A stretch of 64,000 nucleotides of DNA from Alteromonas sp. BMJM2 (GCF_027257845.1 NZ_JAPVOT010000005.1:62001-126000), one strand, 5' to 3'; shown: positions 47,115-56,297, counted from the stretch's first letter. The notes: a model not told the origin generated them from the letters alone. Numbers and translations are program-made.

Positions 47115-47519
47115 ATGACTGCTATAACCCGCAACAATGACTCGCCAGCTATCACAAATAGCGAAAACACAGAAGATTCAGAGCGCTCTATGGCAATAGA
47201 ATCGTATTTGGAATATACCAAAACTATATTGCCAGCGATGGCCACGTCATTAGTTAGCCAGTCTATTAATTCGGCAAATCAACTCGTCACATGGCCCATA
47301 CAGAACGATCACTGCTTTCAAAGGGTGGTGCTAGACACGATTTGCCAAGCAGCTTGGTATGACGTTATTCCATCTCCGGCTTATAAAAACCTGTCTTTAG
47401 AGCAAGCGCGAGCAGCAAAAGCACTTTGCGAAAAGATAGCGAATAACCAAGTGTGCCTAACCACCTTAAATAATAAGTCGAAGACATGGCGAAACAAGCA
47501 AGCTACGTTCGATTTTTAG
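47115..47519 (+). CDS. Uncharacterised 134-residue protein
   Basis: Soluble, no signal peptide or membrane segment. The first 30 residues are polar and probably disordered. The rest has a conserved look: HCFQRVVLDTICQAAWYDVIPSPAYKNLSLEQARAAKALCEKI, then LTTLNNKSKTWRNKQA. I cannot name the family. The ribosome-binding site is weak (GGAAAAC 14 bases upstream). It is followed on the same strand by another small gene and a crotonase gene, without clear coupling. Confidence 0.7.
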   Translation: MTAITRNNDSPAITNSENTEDSERSMAIESYLEYTKTILPAMATSLVSQSINSANQLVTWPIQNDHCFQRVVLDTICQAAWYDVIPSPAYKNLSLEQARAAKALCEKIANNQVCLTTLNNKSKTWRNKQATFDF

Positions 47520-47614
47520 GCTCTAAATTTATACCAGTCCGCGATTACGAACATTTTAAGTCTCGCTGAGAAGGTAATTATCTAGGCGAACTGGTATTGA
47601 CTAGGGGGGAAACT

Positions 47615-47806
47615 ATGCCACAACGAACATCACCAAAAGATGCATCAAGAATTCATCGCGCAGAAGACTTGGAAGAAGTAGTAGTCGATAAGCGCGCTCA
47701 ATGGAGAGCCAATGGTGCCAAGGCGCGACGAAGACAGCGTCGGTATAAGAAGAAAGTGGTTACGTCTTTGGTACAAGACATTTATGAAAATGAAGCATTT
47801 GATTAG
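47615..47806 (+). CDS. Small basic protein of unknown function
   Basis: A 63-residue protein from the ATG at 47615, preceded by GGGGGGAA at good distance; an in-frame ATG six codons earlier lacks this. Sequence has an acidic N-terminal part (HRAEDLEEVVVDKRAQW) and a strongly basic centre (KARRRQRRYKKKVV), then an acidic tail. It could bind nucleic acid or the membrane. I do not recognise the family with certainty. Confidence 0.65.
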   Translation: MPQRTSPKDASRIHRAEDLEEVVVDKRAQWRANGAKARRRQRRYKKKVVTSLVQDIYENEAFD

Positions 47807-47881
47807 CAACTCGATGCAACGTATGCTCAATGCAGGTTCTGGTAATACCAGTTTAGGTAATGTGTAAAGGGCGTAAAACTT

Positions 47882-48538
47882 ATGGCTTTCGATTTTAACA
47901 TTGAGAACGACATTGCAGTAATCACCTTTGATGACGGCAAAGTGAATGCGGTGGGCTTTGATTTAATAGCGAAATTTAATACTGCACTTGATGAAGCGGA
48001 AAAGAGTGCAAACGCTGTGGTATTTCATGGCGGCGAAGGAAAGTTCTGCGGCGGTTTCGACCTTTCTGTAATGAAAGGCGATGACAAAGCCGAGCAGCAT
48101 AGGCTTGTTCAAGCTGGGGCAGACCTCATAGTTCGCCTGTACGGTTTTCCACTGCCAGTGATCGTTGCGGCAGAGGGCCACAGTATAGCATTAGGCGCTA
48201 TCATGCTAATGGCAGCAGACTTGCGTATAGGTAAAGACGGCGGCACAAAATATGGGCTAAACGAAACGGCTATTGGCATGGTGCTGCCCGCTTTTGGTAT
48301 GGAGCTCGCCAAAGCAAGGTTGGCACTCACATCACAAACCGAAGCGTTACTTTTTTCACGTATATTTGAAGGTAAAGACGCGGTAAAGGCGGGCTTTTTA
48401 GACGCTGCCGTACCTCAAGATCAAGTGCTTCGCACTGCCCTTGGTTATGCTGAAAAGCTTAAAATGCTTCCTCGCGCTGCATTTGCCGAATCAAAAATAC
48501 AGCTTAGAAAAGACACCATTGCCAACATGAAAGGCTAG
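47882..48538 (+). CDS. Enoyl-CoA hydratase/isomerase family protein
   Basis: Crotonase-fold protein of 218 residues, about 35-40 shorter than usual. The first oxyanion-hole segment HGGEGKFCGGFDLSVMKG and the second AAEGHSIALGAIMLMAADLRIG are present; YGLNETAIGMVLPAFG is the third conserved block. The Glu pair of classical hydratases is not obvious: at the first site there is Asn or Glu in LNETAIG only. The short C-terminus lacks most of the trimerisation helices. The reaction may be hydration, isomerisation or hydrolysis of an acyl-CoA; which one is open. Confidence 0.87.
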   Translation: MAFDFNIENDIAVITFDDGKVNAVGFDLIAKFNTALDEAEKSANAVVFHGGEGKFCGGFDLSVMKGDDKAEQHRLVQAGADLIVRLYGFPLPVIVAAEGHSIALGAIMLMAADLRIGKDGGTKYGLNETAIGMVLPAFGMELAKARLALTSQTEALLFSRIFEGKDAVKAGFLDAAVPQDQVLRTALGYAEKLKMLPRAAFAESKIQLRKDTIANMKG

Positions 48539-48562
48539 CGCAAACATTAAGCAGTGATAAGG

Positions 48563-49420
48563 CTAAATACGCTCTATCGTTATCACTGCCTGCTTCTCTG
48601 CTTTTTCAATGCCTTCTTTTGACCAATTAAGCCAGTCATTTAGCCCTTTGGTTGTGTGAACAAAAGCGGTGCCATTACGACCGGTTTCTTTTACTCTATA
48701 CAACGCCAAATCGGTTAGCAGCATGGAGTGCTCCCACTGATGTAAGTCGGTTTGCGAGTTTTCCCACGGAAGCCAAGCTGCACCTATGGACATGGTTAAC
48801 GGCGAAGGCAGGCCAAGCTTATAATGCAAGTTGGTGAGCGCATCATGAAGCCTGTCGTTTAGCGCCTTAAAACTTTGCTTTTTGATGGTAGGAACAATGA
48901 GCAAGAATTCTTCCCCGCCTCAACGCAACAGACAATCCTCCGGTCGACTAACACTCTCTATGGCATCGGCAACGTACGTCAGCACGCTGTCGCCCTTGGT
49001 AAGCCTATATCGATATTGCGGTACCTTTTCTGCAGCAAATATTGGCTTGGTGTACGCCACTTCTAAGTTACGTTCGTTGGTAATTTCGATAACGGAAGAG
49101 GCGGAGGTGAAGCGTTCACCATTTTGATATACACCGGAAATAACCATTGGTGAAATCATGGGCTGGCGCATGGTGGTATCAACCGACAGCACGCCTGCTA
49201 ATGTTGGATAATAAAGGTGGTCGTTAAAAACAACGCCTCGGTTATTTCCCGCGCCATTACAACACTGAATGTCTTTTCTTGACGTAAACGTGCCGTCGTC
49301 TCTTAGTACGATATGCCGTCGTATTTGCTGTTTATAAAGACCCGATAAGTCCACAGAAAATAAATACGTTGATTTGCTGCCTGCAGCTGAGAGTGTTCTC
49401 GCTAACGGGTTAGAGGATAT
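48563..49420 (-). pseudogene. Decayed two-component-propeller/GGDEF sensor gene
   Basis: One minus-strand frame, open from 49420 to 48563 except for a TGA at 48920-48922. The N-terminal part is the last propeller/Y_Y_Y region of a periplasmic sensor (CCNGAGNNRGVVFNDHLYYPTLAGVLSVDTTM, then NERNLEVAYTKPIFAAEKVPQYRYRL). It then jumps directly (near 48998) into the middle of a GGDEF domain (KGDSVLTYVADAIESVSRPEDCLLR), so the rest of Y_Y_Y, the membrane helix and the GGDEF N-terminus are deleted. The TGA replaces the Trp of RWGGEEF: the sequence reads R-stop-GGEEFLLIVPTI, one G-to-A change from TGG. Most propeller blades are also missing upstream. Confidence 0.85.
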
Positions 49421-49623
49421 TCACAGGTGGCGTTCGCCGCAGCATCAAAATAAACGAGTATTTTATCGACGTTTAAAAGCTAGACGTGCTAACCTTTTCT
49501 ATAGATATTTGCAGCGGCCCTTGTATGGACGAATAGTTTTTCACCAGCCTTGGGTTGTCAATTGAAAACGCCTTGAATAGTTTACTTAATTTTACGCTCG
49601 CGTTTAAGTTCGGAGCGAGGCGG

Positions 49624-50625
49624 CTACGCAAAACGCCAAGCAACAAATCGGCTAAGCTTATTGCCCTGCCCCATATTAACTACCTTGATCTCTTCAGCTT
49701 TAAAGAACGCCAAACTTTTTTCGATGAGCTTTATGTGTTCAGACTTAGACACTAGACATGTAAACCAAGTGACGTTTTGCTTGAATTCAACACTCTCTTT
49801 TATCATTCGTTGAATAAACGCTAGTTCACCTCCCTCACACCATAACTCGTTAGCTTGTCCAGCAAAATTCAAACTTGTAGTAGACTGTCCTATTTTTTCG
49901 GACTGAGCTTTGAGATGCTTACCTGAGCGCTTTGCTTTGTTCGCAGCTAAATTTTTGTTTTTGCGCGCACTACCAGTAAGCGCATCCTGTGCAGATTTAT
50001 GAAAAGGTGGGTTACACATAGTGAACGTGAAATGATCATCGTGACCAATTACTCCGTTAAATATGTGCTCAGAATATTGCTGCCGCCTTATCTCAATATG
50101 CGAATGTAGCGAGCTATTATTTTTTACTATTGCAGATGCATTGTCATACGCTGTTTTATCGATGTCGCTTCCGATAAACGACCAGTCGTATACCTGAGAG
50201 CCAATAATCGGATAGATAGCGTTAGCGCCTACACCTACATCTAAACCTTTCACGTTTTCACCAAGAATCGCTTTAATAGTATCGACGCTTTTTGATGTTA
50301 TCTCGCTTGATTGTTTGTTGCCATCGCACTTTCCTAAGGGCTCTTGCCTCCCAAAAAAATCGGCGAGAAGGTCGGCAATACCATGAATATAGTCTGCGCG
50401 ACCAGGAACAGGAGGGCACAGGTAACCTTTAGGCAGTTGCCATTGACTGACGTTGTAATAATGCGCCAGTATTGCGGTATTCAATGCTAAAACAGCGTCA
50501 GGATCAGCGAAATTAATACTCTTTTGGCCACTTCGAGCATTGATAACATGGGGTTTCAAGGATGGGTGTGACGAACACAGTGCCGTCATGGGATATCCTT
50601 CGTTATGGTAACTGCGAGGATGCAT
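49624..50625 (-). CDS. rlmF: 23S rRNA (adenine1618-N6)-methyltransferase
   Basis: Methylates A1618 of 23S rRNA with S-adenosylmethionine. It has 333 residues. The start HPRSYHNEGYPMTALCSSHPSLKPHV and KSINFADPDAVLALNTAILAHYYNVSQWQLPKGYLCPPVPGRADYIHGIADLLA align closely with E. coli RlmF. The SAM loop is LDVGVGANAIYPIIG and the catalytic FTMCNPPFHKS is near residue 212. This N-terminal similarity supports the ATG at 50625. The right neighbour is a solute-binding protein gene in the same direction, 131 bp away. Confidence 0.95.
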   Translation of the reverse strand: MHPRSYHNEGYPMTALCSSHPSLKPHVINARSGQKSINFADPDAVLALNTAILAHYYNVSQWQLPKGYLCPPVPGRADYIHGIADLLADFFGRQEPLGKCDGNKQSSEITSKSVDTIKAILGENVKGLDVGVGANAIYPIIGSQVYDWSFIGSDIDKTAYDNASAIVKNNSSLHSHIEIRRQQYSEHIFNGVIGHDDHFTFTMCNPPFHKSAQDALTGSARKNKNLAANKAKRSGKHLKAQSEKIGQSTTSLNFAGQANELWCEGGELAFIQRMIKESVEFKQNVTWFTCLVSKSEHIKLIEKSLAFFKAEEIKVVNMGQGNKLSRFVAWRFA

Positions 50626-50756
50626 GTGATGATCTTCTATTTTGAATTTTTAATAAGATTTAGTTTGCGTTCTTGATTGTGTGCAAAGTTCTATTCTATG
50701 CGCTTTGTTCTGCGGATCAAGACGCAGATTAATGCAGGCAACGTTTTGAATTAGTG

Positions 50757-51557
50757 CTAATTAATACTTTTTATTGGCATTTCCAAACTGTATTTTTGAT
50801 ACATGGATAGTAGATTTCCACTGCGTAGCAACCTATCAATTTCTTCATCAAAGTGCTGTTTCAGTCGCTTTCCCTTGTCACTGTATACAAAAGACCAATA
50901 CAGTTTGTAACGCCCTATTGTCTTCACTTTCATATTCGAGCCTTGTGCGCCTTTATCCTTTTCTATCAAGGGAGTAATAATACTGCGCAAATCGACAAAA
51001 TAATCCACCTTTCCTTTTTTAAGCAGCATTAATGCTTGCTCTGCACTTTCAACTGGCACGCCTTTCGCGCTTTTCGGCAATGCGGCGTAAAAGACATCCA
51101 CCTCATAACCTGCTCTGTAAGCACCTACACTCGACGATAAATAGCGACTGTTAAGCTCACTGTCGTTAAGTGAAATCACATTAATATCTTCGGTAAGTAC
51201 GGGCCATTTGGATTGATAGAAAGAGTTCGTTTTTGGAAGGGCACCAGTGAGGTCTATTTCACCGATTGCGAGATTTTTCAGCGTTCGTTGCCACGGAAAA
51301 TATTCTACACGCAACGAATACTGAGGTTCATTATATATTTCAGACAGAAGCTCATGATAAAAACCCGTACCGTTTCTATCGGTGAAATTTGGCCATGCGT
51401 CGGTTCCCCACTTCACTACTTTTGCTTCTGTTATTGTATTTTCTTGTGTCAGCGCCTGATGTTTATGTTGACGCTCTTTTTCTGGTATTGGCACAGCTAT
51501 TTTTGCCGCGGTATAGGTCGATGCCAGTAAGAGTAAAACTAAAGCTATCTGTTTCAT
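50757..51557 (-). CDS. Periplasmic solute-binding protein, family 3-like
   Basis: A 266-residue secreted protein: signal peptide MKQIALVLLLLASTYTAAK, then the amino-acid-binding-protein fold (VVKWGTDAWPNFTDRNGTGFYHELLSEIY, LRVEYFPWQRTLKNLAIGEIDLTGALPKT, VGAYRAGYEVDVFY, LLKKGKVDYFVDLRSIITPLI). No transporter permease is adjacent, so it may be a sensory or orphan binding protein. It belongs to the same broad class as the two decayed genes at 34.3 and 58.2 kb. Confidence 0.85.
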   Translation of the reverse strand: MKQIALVLLLLASTYTAAKIAVPIPEKERQHKHQALTQENTITEAKVVKWGTDAWPNFTDRNGTGFYHELLSEIYNEPQYSLRVEYFPWQRTLKNLAIGEIDLTGALPKTNSFYQSKWPVLTEDINVISLNDSELNSRYLSSSVGAYRAGYEVDVFYAALPKSAKGVPVESAEQALMLLKKGKVDYFVDLRSIITPLIEKDKGAQGSNMKVKTIGRYKLYWSFVYSDKGKRLKQHFDEEIDRLLRSGNLLSMYQKYSLEMPIKSIN

Positions 51558-51738
51558 CTGCGTTCACTGTTGAAAAAGCGCAATTAAATTCGCTTACGCT
51601 ATTCATTTATTGCCATTAGAGCGTGTTACAACACCACATGCCCTCAAAACGAGTCATTTTAAACGTATATAAATCCCGCATACTGATTTAACACCGTCTA
51701 TGCTAATGTCGTAAATCGTACCACAAAAAAGGAAATTT

Positions 51739-53085
51739 ATGAGAACGTTATCCACTGGTTTTTTTACCCTATATTTACTTTTTTCATGCACATTTACTTG
51801 GGCTCAAGACATATTAAGCATGAAAGAGCGAAGCGATGTTATAGACAACACTCTTGCCCATCGTTTTGCCACTGTTCTACCCCACATTATGCGACGAGAA
51901 AATATTGATATGTGGGTTATTATGTCAAGGGAATACAATGAAGATCCGGTGTTAAAAACGATGCTCCCTTCTACTTGGCTGTCGGCCAGACGCCATACCA
52001 TGTTAGTTATCTACGACCCGGGCGAAGGACAGCCCCTAGAAAGGTTAGCCGTCGCACGATACGCCGTAGCCAATAGCTTTGAAAAAGCCTGGGATAAAGA
52101 AGAGCAACCCAACCAATTCGATGCTCTCGCCAATATTATCAAGCAGCGAAACCCCAGCAAGATAGCCATCAATACTTCAGACGCTTTTGCTCTTGCCGAT
52201 GGAATGACCTCTACAGAAAAAACCATGTTTATGGCGGCGTTACCACAACCCTATCAGGAACGTGTGGTATCTGGCGAGAAACTATCTATTGGGTGGCTAG
52301 AAACACGTAGTGATATGGAAATGGAATACTATCCAACACTTGCGCAAATTGGCCACAACCTTATCGCCACTGCATTTTCAAACACAGTGATCACACCAGG
52401 CGTTACCACTACCGATGATGTTGTATGGTGGTTACGAGACAGAACTAACGAGCTTGGGCTTAAAAATTGGTTTCACCCAACAGTATCGATTCAGCGGGCT
52501 GACAGTGAAGTATTTGATCAGATAAAGGCGTTTAGCAAGCGACCCGAAAAAAATGTTATTCAACCTGGCGACCTTATTCACGTTGATTTTGGCATTACCT
52601 ATTTGCGCTTAAATACCGACCAACAGCAGCATGCCTACATTTTAAAACCAGGAGAAACCGACGCACCAGATTACTTAAAACACGCTCTTGCTAACGGCAA
52701 CAGGTTACAGGACATCTTGACCAACAATTTTCAAAAAGGCCGTTCTGGTAATGAAATATTAAAACGTTCACGAGACCAAGCCATAAAAGAAAATATAAAA
52801 CCCGCAATTTATACCCATCCGCTAGGCTTACATGGGCATGCTGCAGGTCCAACCATTGGGATGTGGGATGCCCAAGAAGGAGTTCCAATACAAGGTGACT
52901 ATTCTATGTATGAAAATACTGTTTATTCCATTGAGCTTAATGCCGCAACTATGATTGAAGAATGGGGTAAAGAGGTAAGAATCATGCTAGAAGAAGATGC
53001 ATTTTTTAACGGTAAAACGGTGTCGTATTTAGATGGACGACAAACCGAATTTCATTTAATTTCTTCCGAGACTAAGGAAGATTGA
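51739..53085 (+). CDS. Secreted M24-family metallopeptidase (Xaa-Pro aminopeptidase-like)
   Basis: A 448-residue exported protein: signal peptide GFFTLYLLFSCTFTWAQ, a creatinase-like N-terminal domain (residues 25-195) and a pita-bread catalytic domain. The likely metal ligands are present: Asp in HVDFGITYLRLNTD (two Asp), His in THPLGLHGHAAGP, Glu in YSIELNAATMI and Glu in VRIMLEEDAFF. Members cleave N-terminal residues before proline or hydrolyse related amides. It is presumed periplasmic. The substrate is unknown. Confidence 0.88.
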   Translation: MRTLSTGFFTLYLLFSCTFTWAQDILSMKERSDVIDNTLAHRFATVLPHIMRRENIDMWVIMSREYNEDPVLKTMLPSTWLSARRHTMLVIYDPGEGQPLERLAVARYAVANSFEKAWDKEEQPNQFDALANIIKQRNPSKIAINTSDAFALADGMTSTEKTMFMAALPQPYQERVVSGEKLSIGWLETRSDMEMEYYPTLAQIGHNLIATAFSNTVITPGVTTTDDVVWWLRDRTNELGLKNWFHPTVSIQRADSEVFDQIKAFSKRPEKNVIQPGDLIHVDFGITYLRLNTDQQQHAYILKPGETDAPDYLKHALANGNRLQDILTNNFQKGRSGNEILKRSRDQAIKENIKPAIYTHPLGLHGHAAGPTIGMWDAQEGVPIQGDYSMYENTVYSIELNAATMIEEWGKEVRIMLEEDAFFNGKTVSYLDGRQTEFHLISSETKED

Positions 53086-53112
53086 CTGCAAGAAGGTAAC
53101 CCAGAAACATTA

Positions 53113-53148
53113 GCAAAACGGAAGATATTGGCAAAACGGAAGATATTG
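53113..53148. repeat. Perfect 18-bp tandem duplication
   Basis: GCAAAACGGAAGATATTG occurs twice in direct succession, 28 bp after the peptidase stop codon. It looks like a recent slippage or duplication event in non-coding DNA. Confidence 0.9.
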
Positions 53149-53241
53149 AATTAGCCGATTGCGTTCTTAGCTTACACTTTTAGTACACATTCTTAGTACT
53201 GATTAGCCTTATTCGCAACATTCTTTGAAAAGTGAAGTGAC

Positions 53242-53270
53242 GGGCCTTTTGTTTTGTCAGCAAAAGGCCC
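53242..53270. terminator. Hairpin between peptidase and DUF3718 genes
   Basis: A perfect 10-bp stem, GGGCCTTTTG (53242-53251) and CAAAAGGCCC (53261-53270), 9-base loop TTTTGTCAG. No long T run follows on either side, but the place between convergent genes fits a terminator. Confidence 0.65.
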
Positions 53271-53318
53271 CGAAACTGATATTGCTAATAGCTTTAATCT
53301 GTAAAGCTACGCTAACTT

Positions 53319-53786
53319 TTACTCGTCAGCAGTGCGAACTTCTACGTTTTGCATTTTGTAAGAACGAACGAAGTCGCTAATGTTCTTTTGATTACAAATA
53401 ATGTTCTCACCTTTCAAGCCATACTTGGTTAACGCTGCATCTTTACCGATGGTTAATGCCTCTAAACACGCCTGTGATGCCGCATTGTCGTTTTTAGCCA
53501 CCAGAGCAACTTTCGTTGCAGTTTCAGACGCCTGGTTATTTCTAAACATATAAGCAAACGTTCTCAATGACTCGCCATTACAGCGAACTGATGCACTGAA
53601 TTCTTCAGCATCGAAACCGTTCGCGCGTACTAAGCGAAGTGCAGGTTGATAGCCTTCATTCGCGGCAGTTAAGCACGCTTTTGTTTCGATGTTTTCATCC
53701 ACAGGCTGTAAGCGAACGTCTTTAGCAAAAGACTGAGTAGCAGCGACAGAGAAAAGAAGTGAGATAGCAAATGTAGACAGTTTCAT
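53319..53786 (-). CDS. DUF3718-like secreted protein with two repeats
   Basis: A 155-residue exported protein with signal peptide (MKLSTFAISLLFSVAATQSFA). The mature part has two similar units: CLTAANEGYQPALRLVRANGFDAEEFSASVRCNGESLRTFAYMFR and CLEALTIGKDAALTKYGLKGENIICNQKNISDFVRSYK. Each has a Cys at the start and a second Cys before Asn (CNG, CNQ), which may form a disulfide per unit. The pattern recalls DUF3718 of Alteromonadales. Function unknown. Confidence 0.75.
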   Translation of the reverse strand: MKLSTFAISLLFSVAATQSFAKDVRLQPVDENIETKACLTAANEGYQPALRLVRANGFDAEEFSASVRCNGESLRTFAYMFRNNQASETATKVALVAKNDNAASQACLEALTIGKDAALTKYGLKGENIICNQKNISDFVRSYKMQNVEVRTADE

Positions 53787-54134
53787 ATGTATTCCTATTT
53801 TTGTAACTTAATTAGACATTGCGAAAGCAATGACTACATTATGACCAGAAAAATGGATAAATAAAGCACTTTATGTAATTTAATTACATTTATAAGTATA
53901 AAAACATTCAAATTACGTTAATGCTGAAAGTAATTTACATAAAAGCATCACATTTATCGTTTTGTTTACAATTACAGAGGATGGTATTAGGCCGTTTTTT
54001 TAGGAAAGGAGTTTGTGAAATTAAGGCTTTTATAGCGAAGATTTTAGGCGCGCCTGATCTGTTGGGAACAAACGCGCTTTTTTAACGGATAGACTCTTTA
54101 ATAAAAGGATCGCCTTCAACAGGTTATGTTGAAT
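53787..54134. other. Intergenic region, no gene seen
   Basis: 348 bp, very AT-rich near the DUF3718 start. GCGCG (54048-54052) and CGCGC (54073-54077) could form a 5-bp stem followed by six T's on the plus strand, but no plus-strand gene precedes it. GGCGCGCC at 54047-54054 is an 8-bp palindrome. Confidence 0.5.
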
Positions 54135-55247
54135 TTAGCTAATAAGGTCATGCATCCAGTTCAACGATGGGAGTGGGTTTTCAGGTTGATAGAAAAGACG
54201 GTTAAGCCTGCCTAACAAATTTACAGAGTGATTAGGATCTTTATGCTTCATTCTGTGTGTGCTTTCTGTTTGCAAAAACTCCCAAGGTTGTAGATTCAAA
54301 TGGTCAATTTCTTCTTGGGTAACTCCTAGAGAAGTGAGCGTTGACAAAATCCGCTCGGTCTTGCTTTCTGCAATCGGTATCAACGTATTGCTGTACATGT
54401 CTACCAACGGCGCATTAACCGCTTCAAGAGTGTGTTGAATGGCGCTCCACACCATATCATGATCAAACTGCCATCCTCGTGGCGCATAGTACCCCTCTAC
54501 TTCCCACTCTAGTTCAGCATTACTTACCGCAATTGAACTATCGGCCTCTGGCGAAAAAGATAAGTCAGGTTTTGCACCAATGTTGTAAGCATCTACACTC
54601 ATGGCAATACAAATAACAAGGTCGCTACAGTGGAGTTTATCTGTATAAAGCGCCTCAAATGCAGCTCGCTTTACTCCCATCCACCCGTGCACTTTTGAAG
54701 GTTGCTCTACAAAATGACGAACGTCGTTAGGCAAATCCTCTCCGTAGCGCTCTATCAGCAATGGCAACGGGCTTTGCTCAGGCGCGTCGTCGGGCATCCA
54801 TACCTCGTATTCTTGGCGATTGTCAGCTTTTCCTCGACTTTTAATGCCGTAAGACAGATTCACGGGACGACAAATACTGCGATCCTCGTCTACCTTATGA
54901 AAATACTCTGAACGCATTCGCTTTATAAAAGGCGCATCTAAGTTTGCAAGGGCCGCTGTGGGATAACGATACCCAATTTCGCTGTTCTCTACCATTTTGA
55001 AAGACGGTATGTGTTTTTCTAGTTTTGCTTTAACACCGCTTAGCGCTTTTACATTTGGCAATACAATGCTGCGCTCAGGCTCAATGGTTAACCGGCTGCC
55101 GTCCTCGGTGATAAATTTTGGCACTTTGTGAAACTCGTAATTCGCAAACCCGAGGGATTTTAAGGCGGAATCGCGGTACTGAGATAACTCAGAAAATAAC
55201 GATGCATGATTTCGAATATGTTTAAACAACGGACGAGATGTGAACAT
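54135..55247 (-). CDS. Uncharacterised 370-residue protein
   Basis: I do not recognise this family. The protein is soluble, without signal peptide or membrane helix. Notable stretches are IGYRYPTAALANLDAPFIKRMRSEYFHKVDEDRSICRPVNLSYGIKSR, HCSDLVICIAMSVDAYNIGAKPDLSF, YYAPRGWQFDHDMVWSAIQHTLEAVNAPLVDMYSNTLIP and a C-terminal RMKHKDPNHSVNLLGRLNRLFYQ. Coding character is good over the whole length, with no in-frame gaps. It is alone on the minus strand, 231 bp from the paaX-like gene. An enzyme is plausible but not shown. Confidence 0.75.
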   Translation of the reverse strand: MFTSRPLFKHIRNHASLFSELSQYRDSALKSLGFANYEFHKVPKFITEDGSRLTIEPERSIVLPNVKALSGVKAKLEKHIPSFKMVENSEIGYRYPTAALANLDAPFIKRMRSEYFHKVDEDRSICRPVNLSYGIKSRGKADNRQEYEVWMPDDAPEQSPLPLLIERYGEDLPNDVRHFVEQPSKVHGWMGVKRAAFEALYTDKLHCSDLVICIAMSVDAYNIGAKPDLSFSPEADSSIAVSNAELEWEVEGYYAPRGWQFDHDMVWSAIQHTLEAVNAPLVDMYSNTLIPIAESKTERILSTLTSLGVTQEEIDHLNLQPWEFLQTESTHRMKHKDPNHSVNLLGRLNRLFYQPENPLPSLNWMHDLIS

Positions 55248-55478
55248 TATTACTCCTTGTAATACGACAACTTATGCAACGGCGACTCGGGAATGCAATG
55301 AATAAGACCTAGTCAACGAGTAAACAATAAGCGATTGGTACTCTATATACTCTTTGTGCACTTTGTGCTCCGCTTAAGCGTTAGTTAAGCATTAGATTAG
55401 CAGAAGTCATACCATTATTTGTATACCTTAACCATTTCCTTTCCAAGCGCTTTCGCGCTGGTTCTTTTGCTGTTTTAG

Positions 55479-56297
55479 CTAGGCGAATTGGGTATTGTCT
55501 AGTGATAAAAACTGGTGCCAAATCTGCGCACCAATATCGTCGTAATGTCTAACTAATTCTGCGAACTCTCTTCGCAGCGATTCATTTATCAATGGTGAGG
55601 GCAGCAGTGGATCGAACACTAACTGATGAAGTGCACTGTCCCCAATCTCAAACGATTCTGTTGTGGCGTCTTCTAATGACAGTGTTGGCAGGCGATTTAT
55701 CGATTCTTTTAGTTCAATAACGCCCTGCTGATAGCCCTGCTCTAACTCTGCGGTATTCCACAACTTTCCAGCCCGTAAATGTAGCTTCGGCTCTAAGTCG
55801 AAAGCGCAAAATACCGCGGCCTGTTGACTTAATCCTAGTGCCTGCAGCTTTTCTCTAACCACACTGGCACCACCTTGAATGTTTGAAGGTCTGATGTGCA
55901 TATCGGGAAGCAATTTTTTTAACCCAAGAATTTTTAATGCACGGTCATTCTGTCTAGCCTGTTTCTTATCACTTTTTGCTAGCATATGCGTGTGCACCAC
56001 TATCCAATCGCCATTCCAGCTAGGTAGCAATGAGGTTTCCGCATTTCGCCAGCTATTGATCTCTCGCGCAAAATTCACGCCCTCTTTCCCAAGCAGGTAG
56101 TAGCCTCTATCAACAAGCGATAACATGCCAGCACTGTGTAAACGATTAATGGTAACTCTGATACTATTTTCAGAGATATTAAAAAGAGCGCCTACCCGAA
56201 CCGCACTTGACGCCGACATTTTCACATTATCTCTGGAGCCTAAAAGCTTGAGCAGCAATTTTCGTGCAACTGGCTTTTTTGTCTCTGCTTTATTCAA
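55479..56297 (-). CDS. PaaX-family transcriptional regulator
   Basis: A 272-residue regulator. The N-terminal winged HTH (ARKLLLKLLGSRDNVKMSASSAVRVGALFNISENSIRVTINRLHSAGML) matches PaaX, with the central and C-terminal PaaX domains (WNGDWIVVHTHM, LKKLLPDMHIRPSNI, GDSALHQLVFDPLLPSPLINESLRREFAELVRHYD). E. coli PaaX represses phenylacetate catabolism using phenylacetyl-CoA, but no paa genes are here. The divergent neighbour is an AidB-like acyl-CoA dehydrogenase, the probable target, which would make an acyl-CoA the effector. Confidence 0.87.
   Translation of the reverse strand: MNKAETKKPVARKLLLKLLGSRDNVKMSASSAVRVGALFNISENSIRVTINRLHSAGMLSLVDRGYYLLGKEGVNFAREINSWRNAETSLLPSWNGDWIVVHTHMLAKSDKKQARQNDRALKILGLKKLLPDMHIRPSNIQGGASVVREKLQALGLSQQAAVFCAFDLEPKLHLRAGKLWNTAELEQGYQQGVIELKESINRLPTLSLEDATTESFEIGDSALHQLVFDPLLPSPLINESLRREFAELVRHYDDIGAQIWHQFLSLDNTQFA

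Noticed and set aside
49421-49623. Further exons or blades of the decayed sensor gene before rlmF
   Set aside because: A short minus-strand stretch reads KAFSIDNPRLVKNYSSIQGPL, but I could not tie it to a propeller blade.
54047-54083. Terminator-like GCGCG/CGCGC hairpin with T run
   Set aside because: Five-base stem with a 20-base loop and no gene on that strand upstream; too weak to call.
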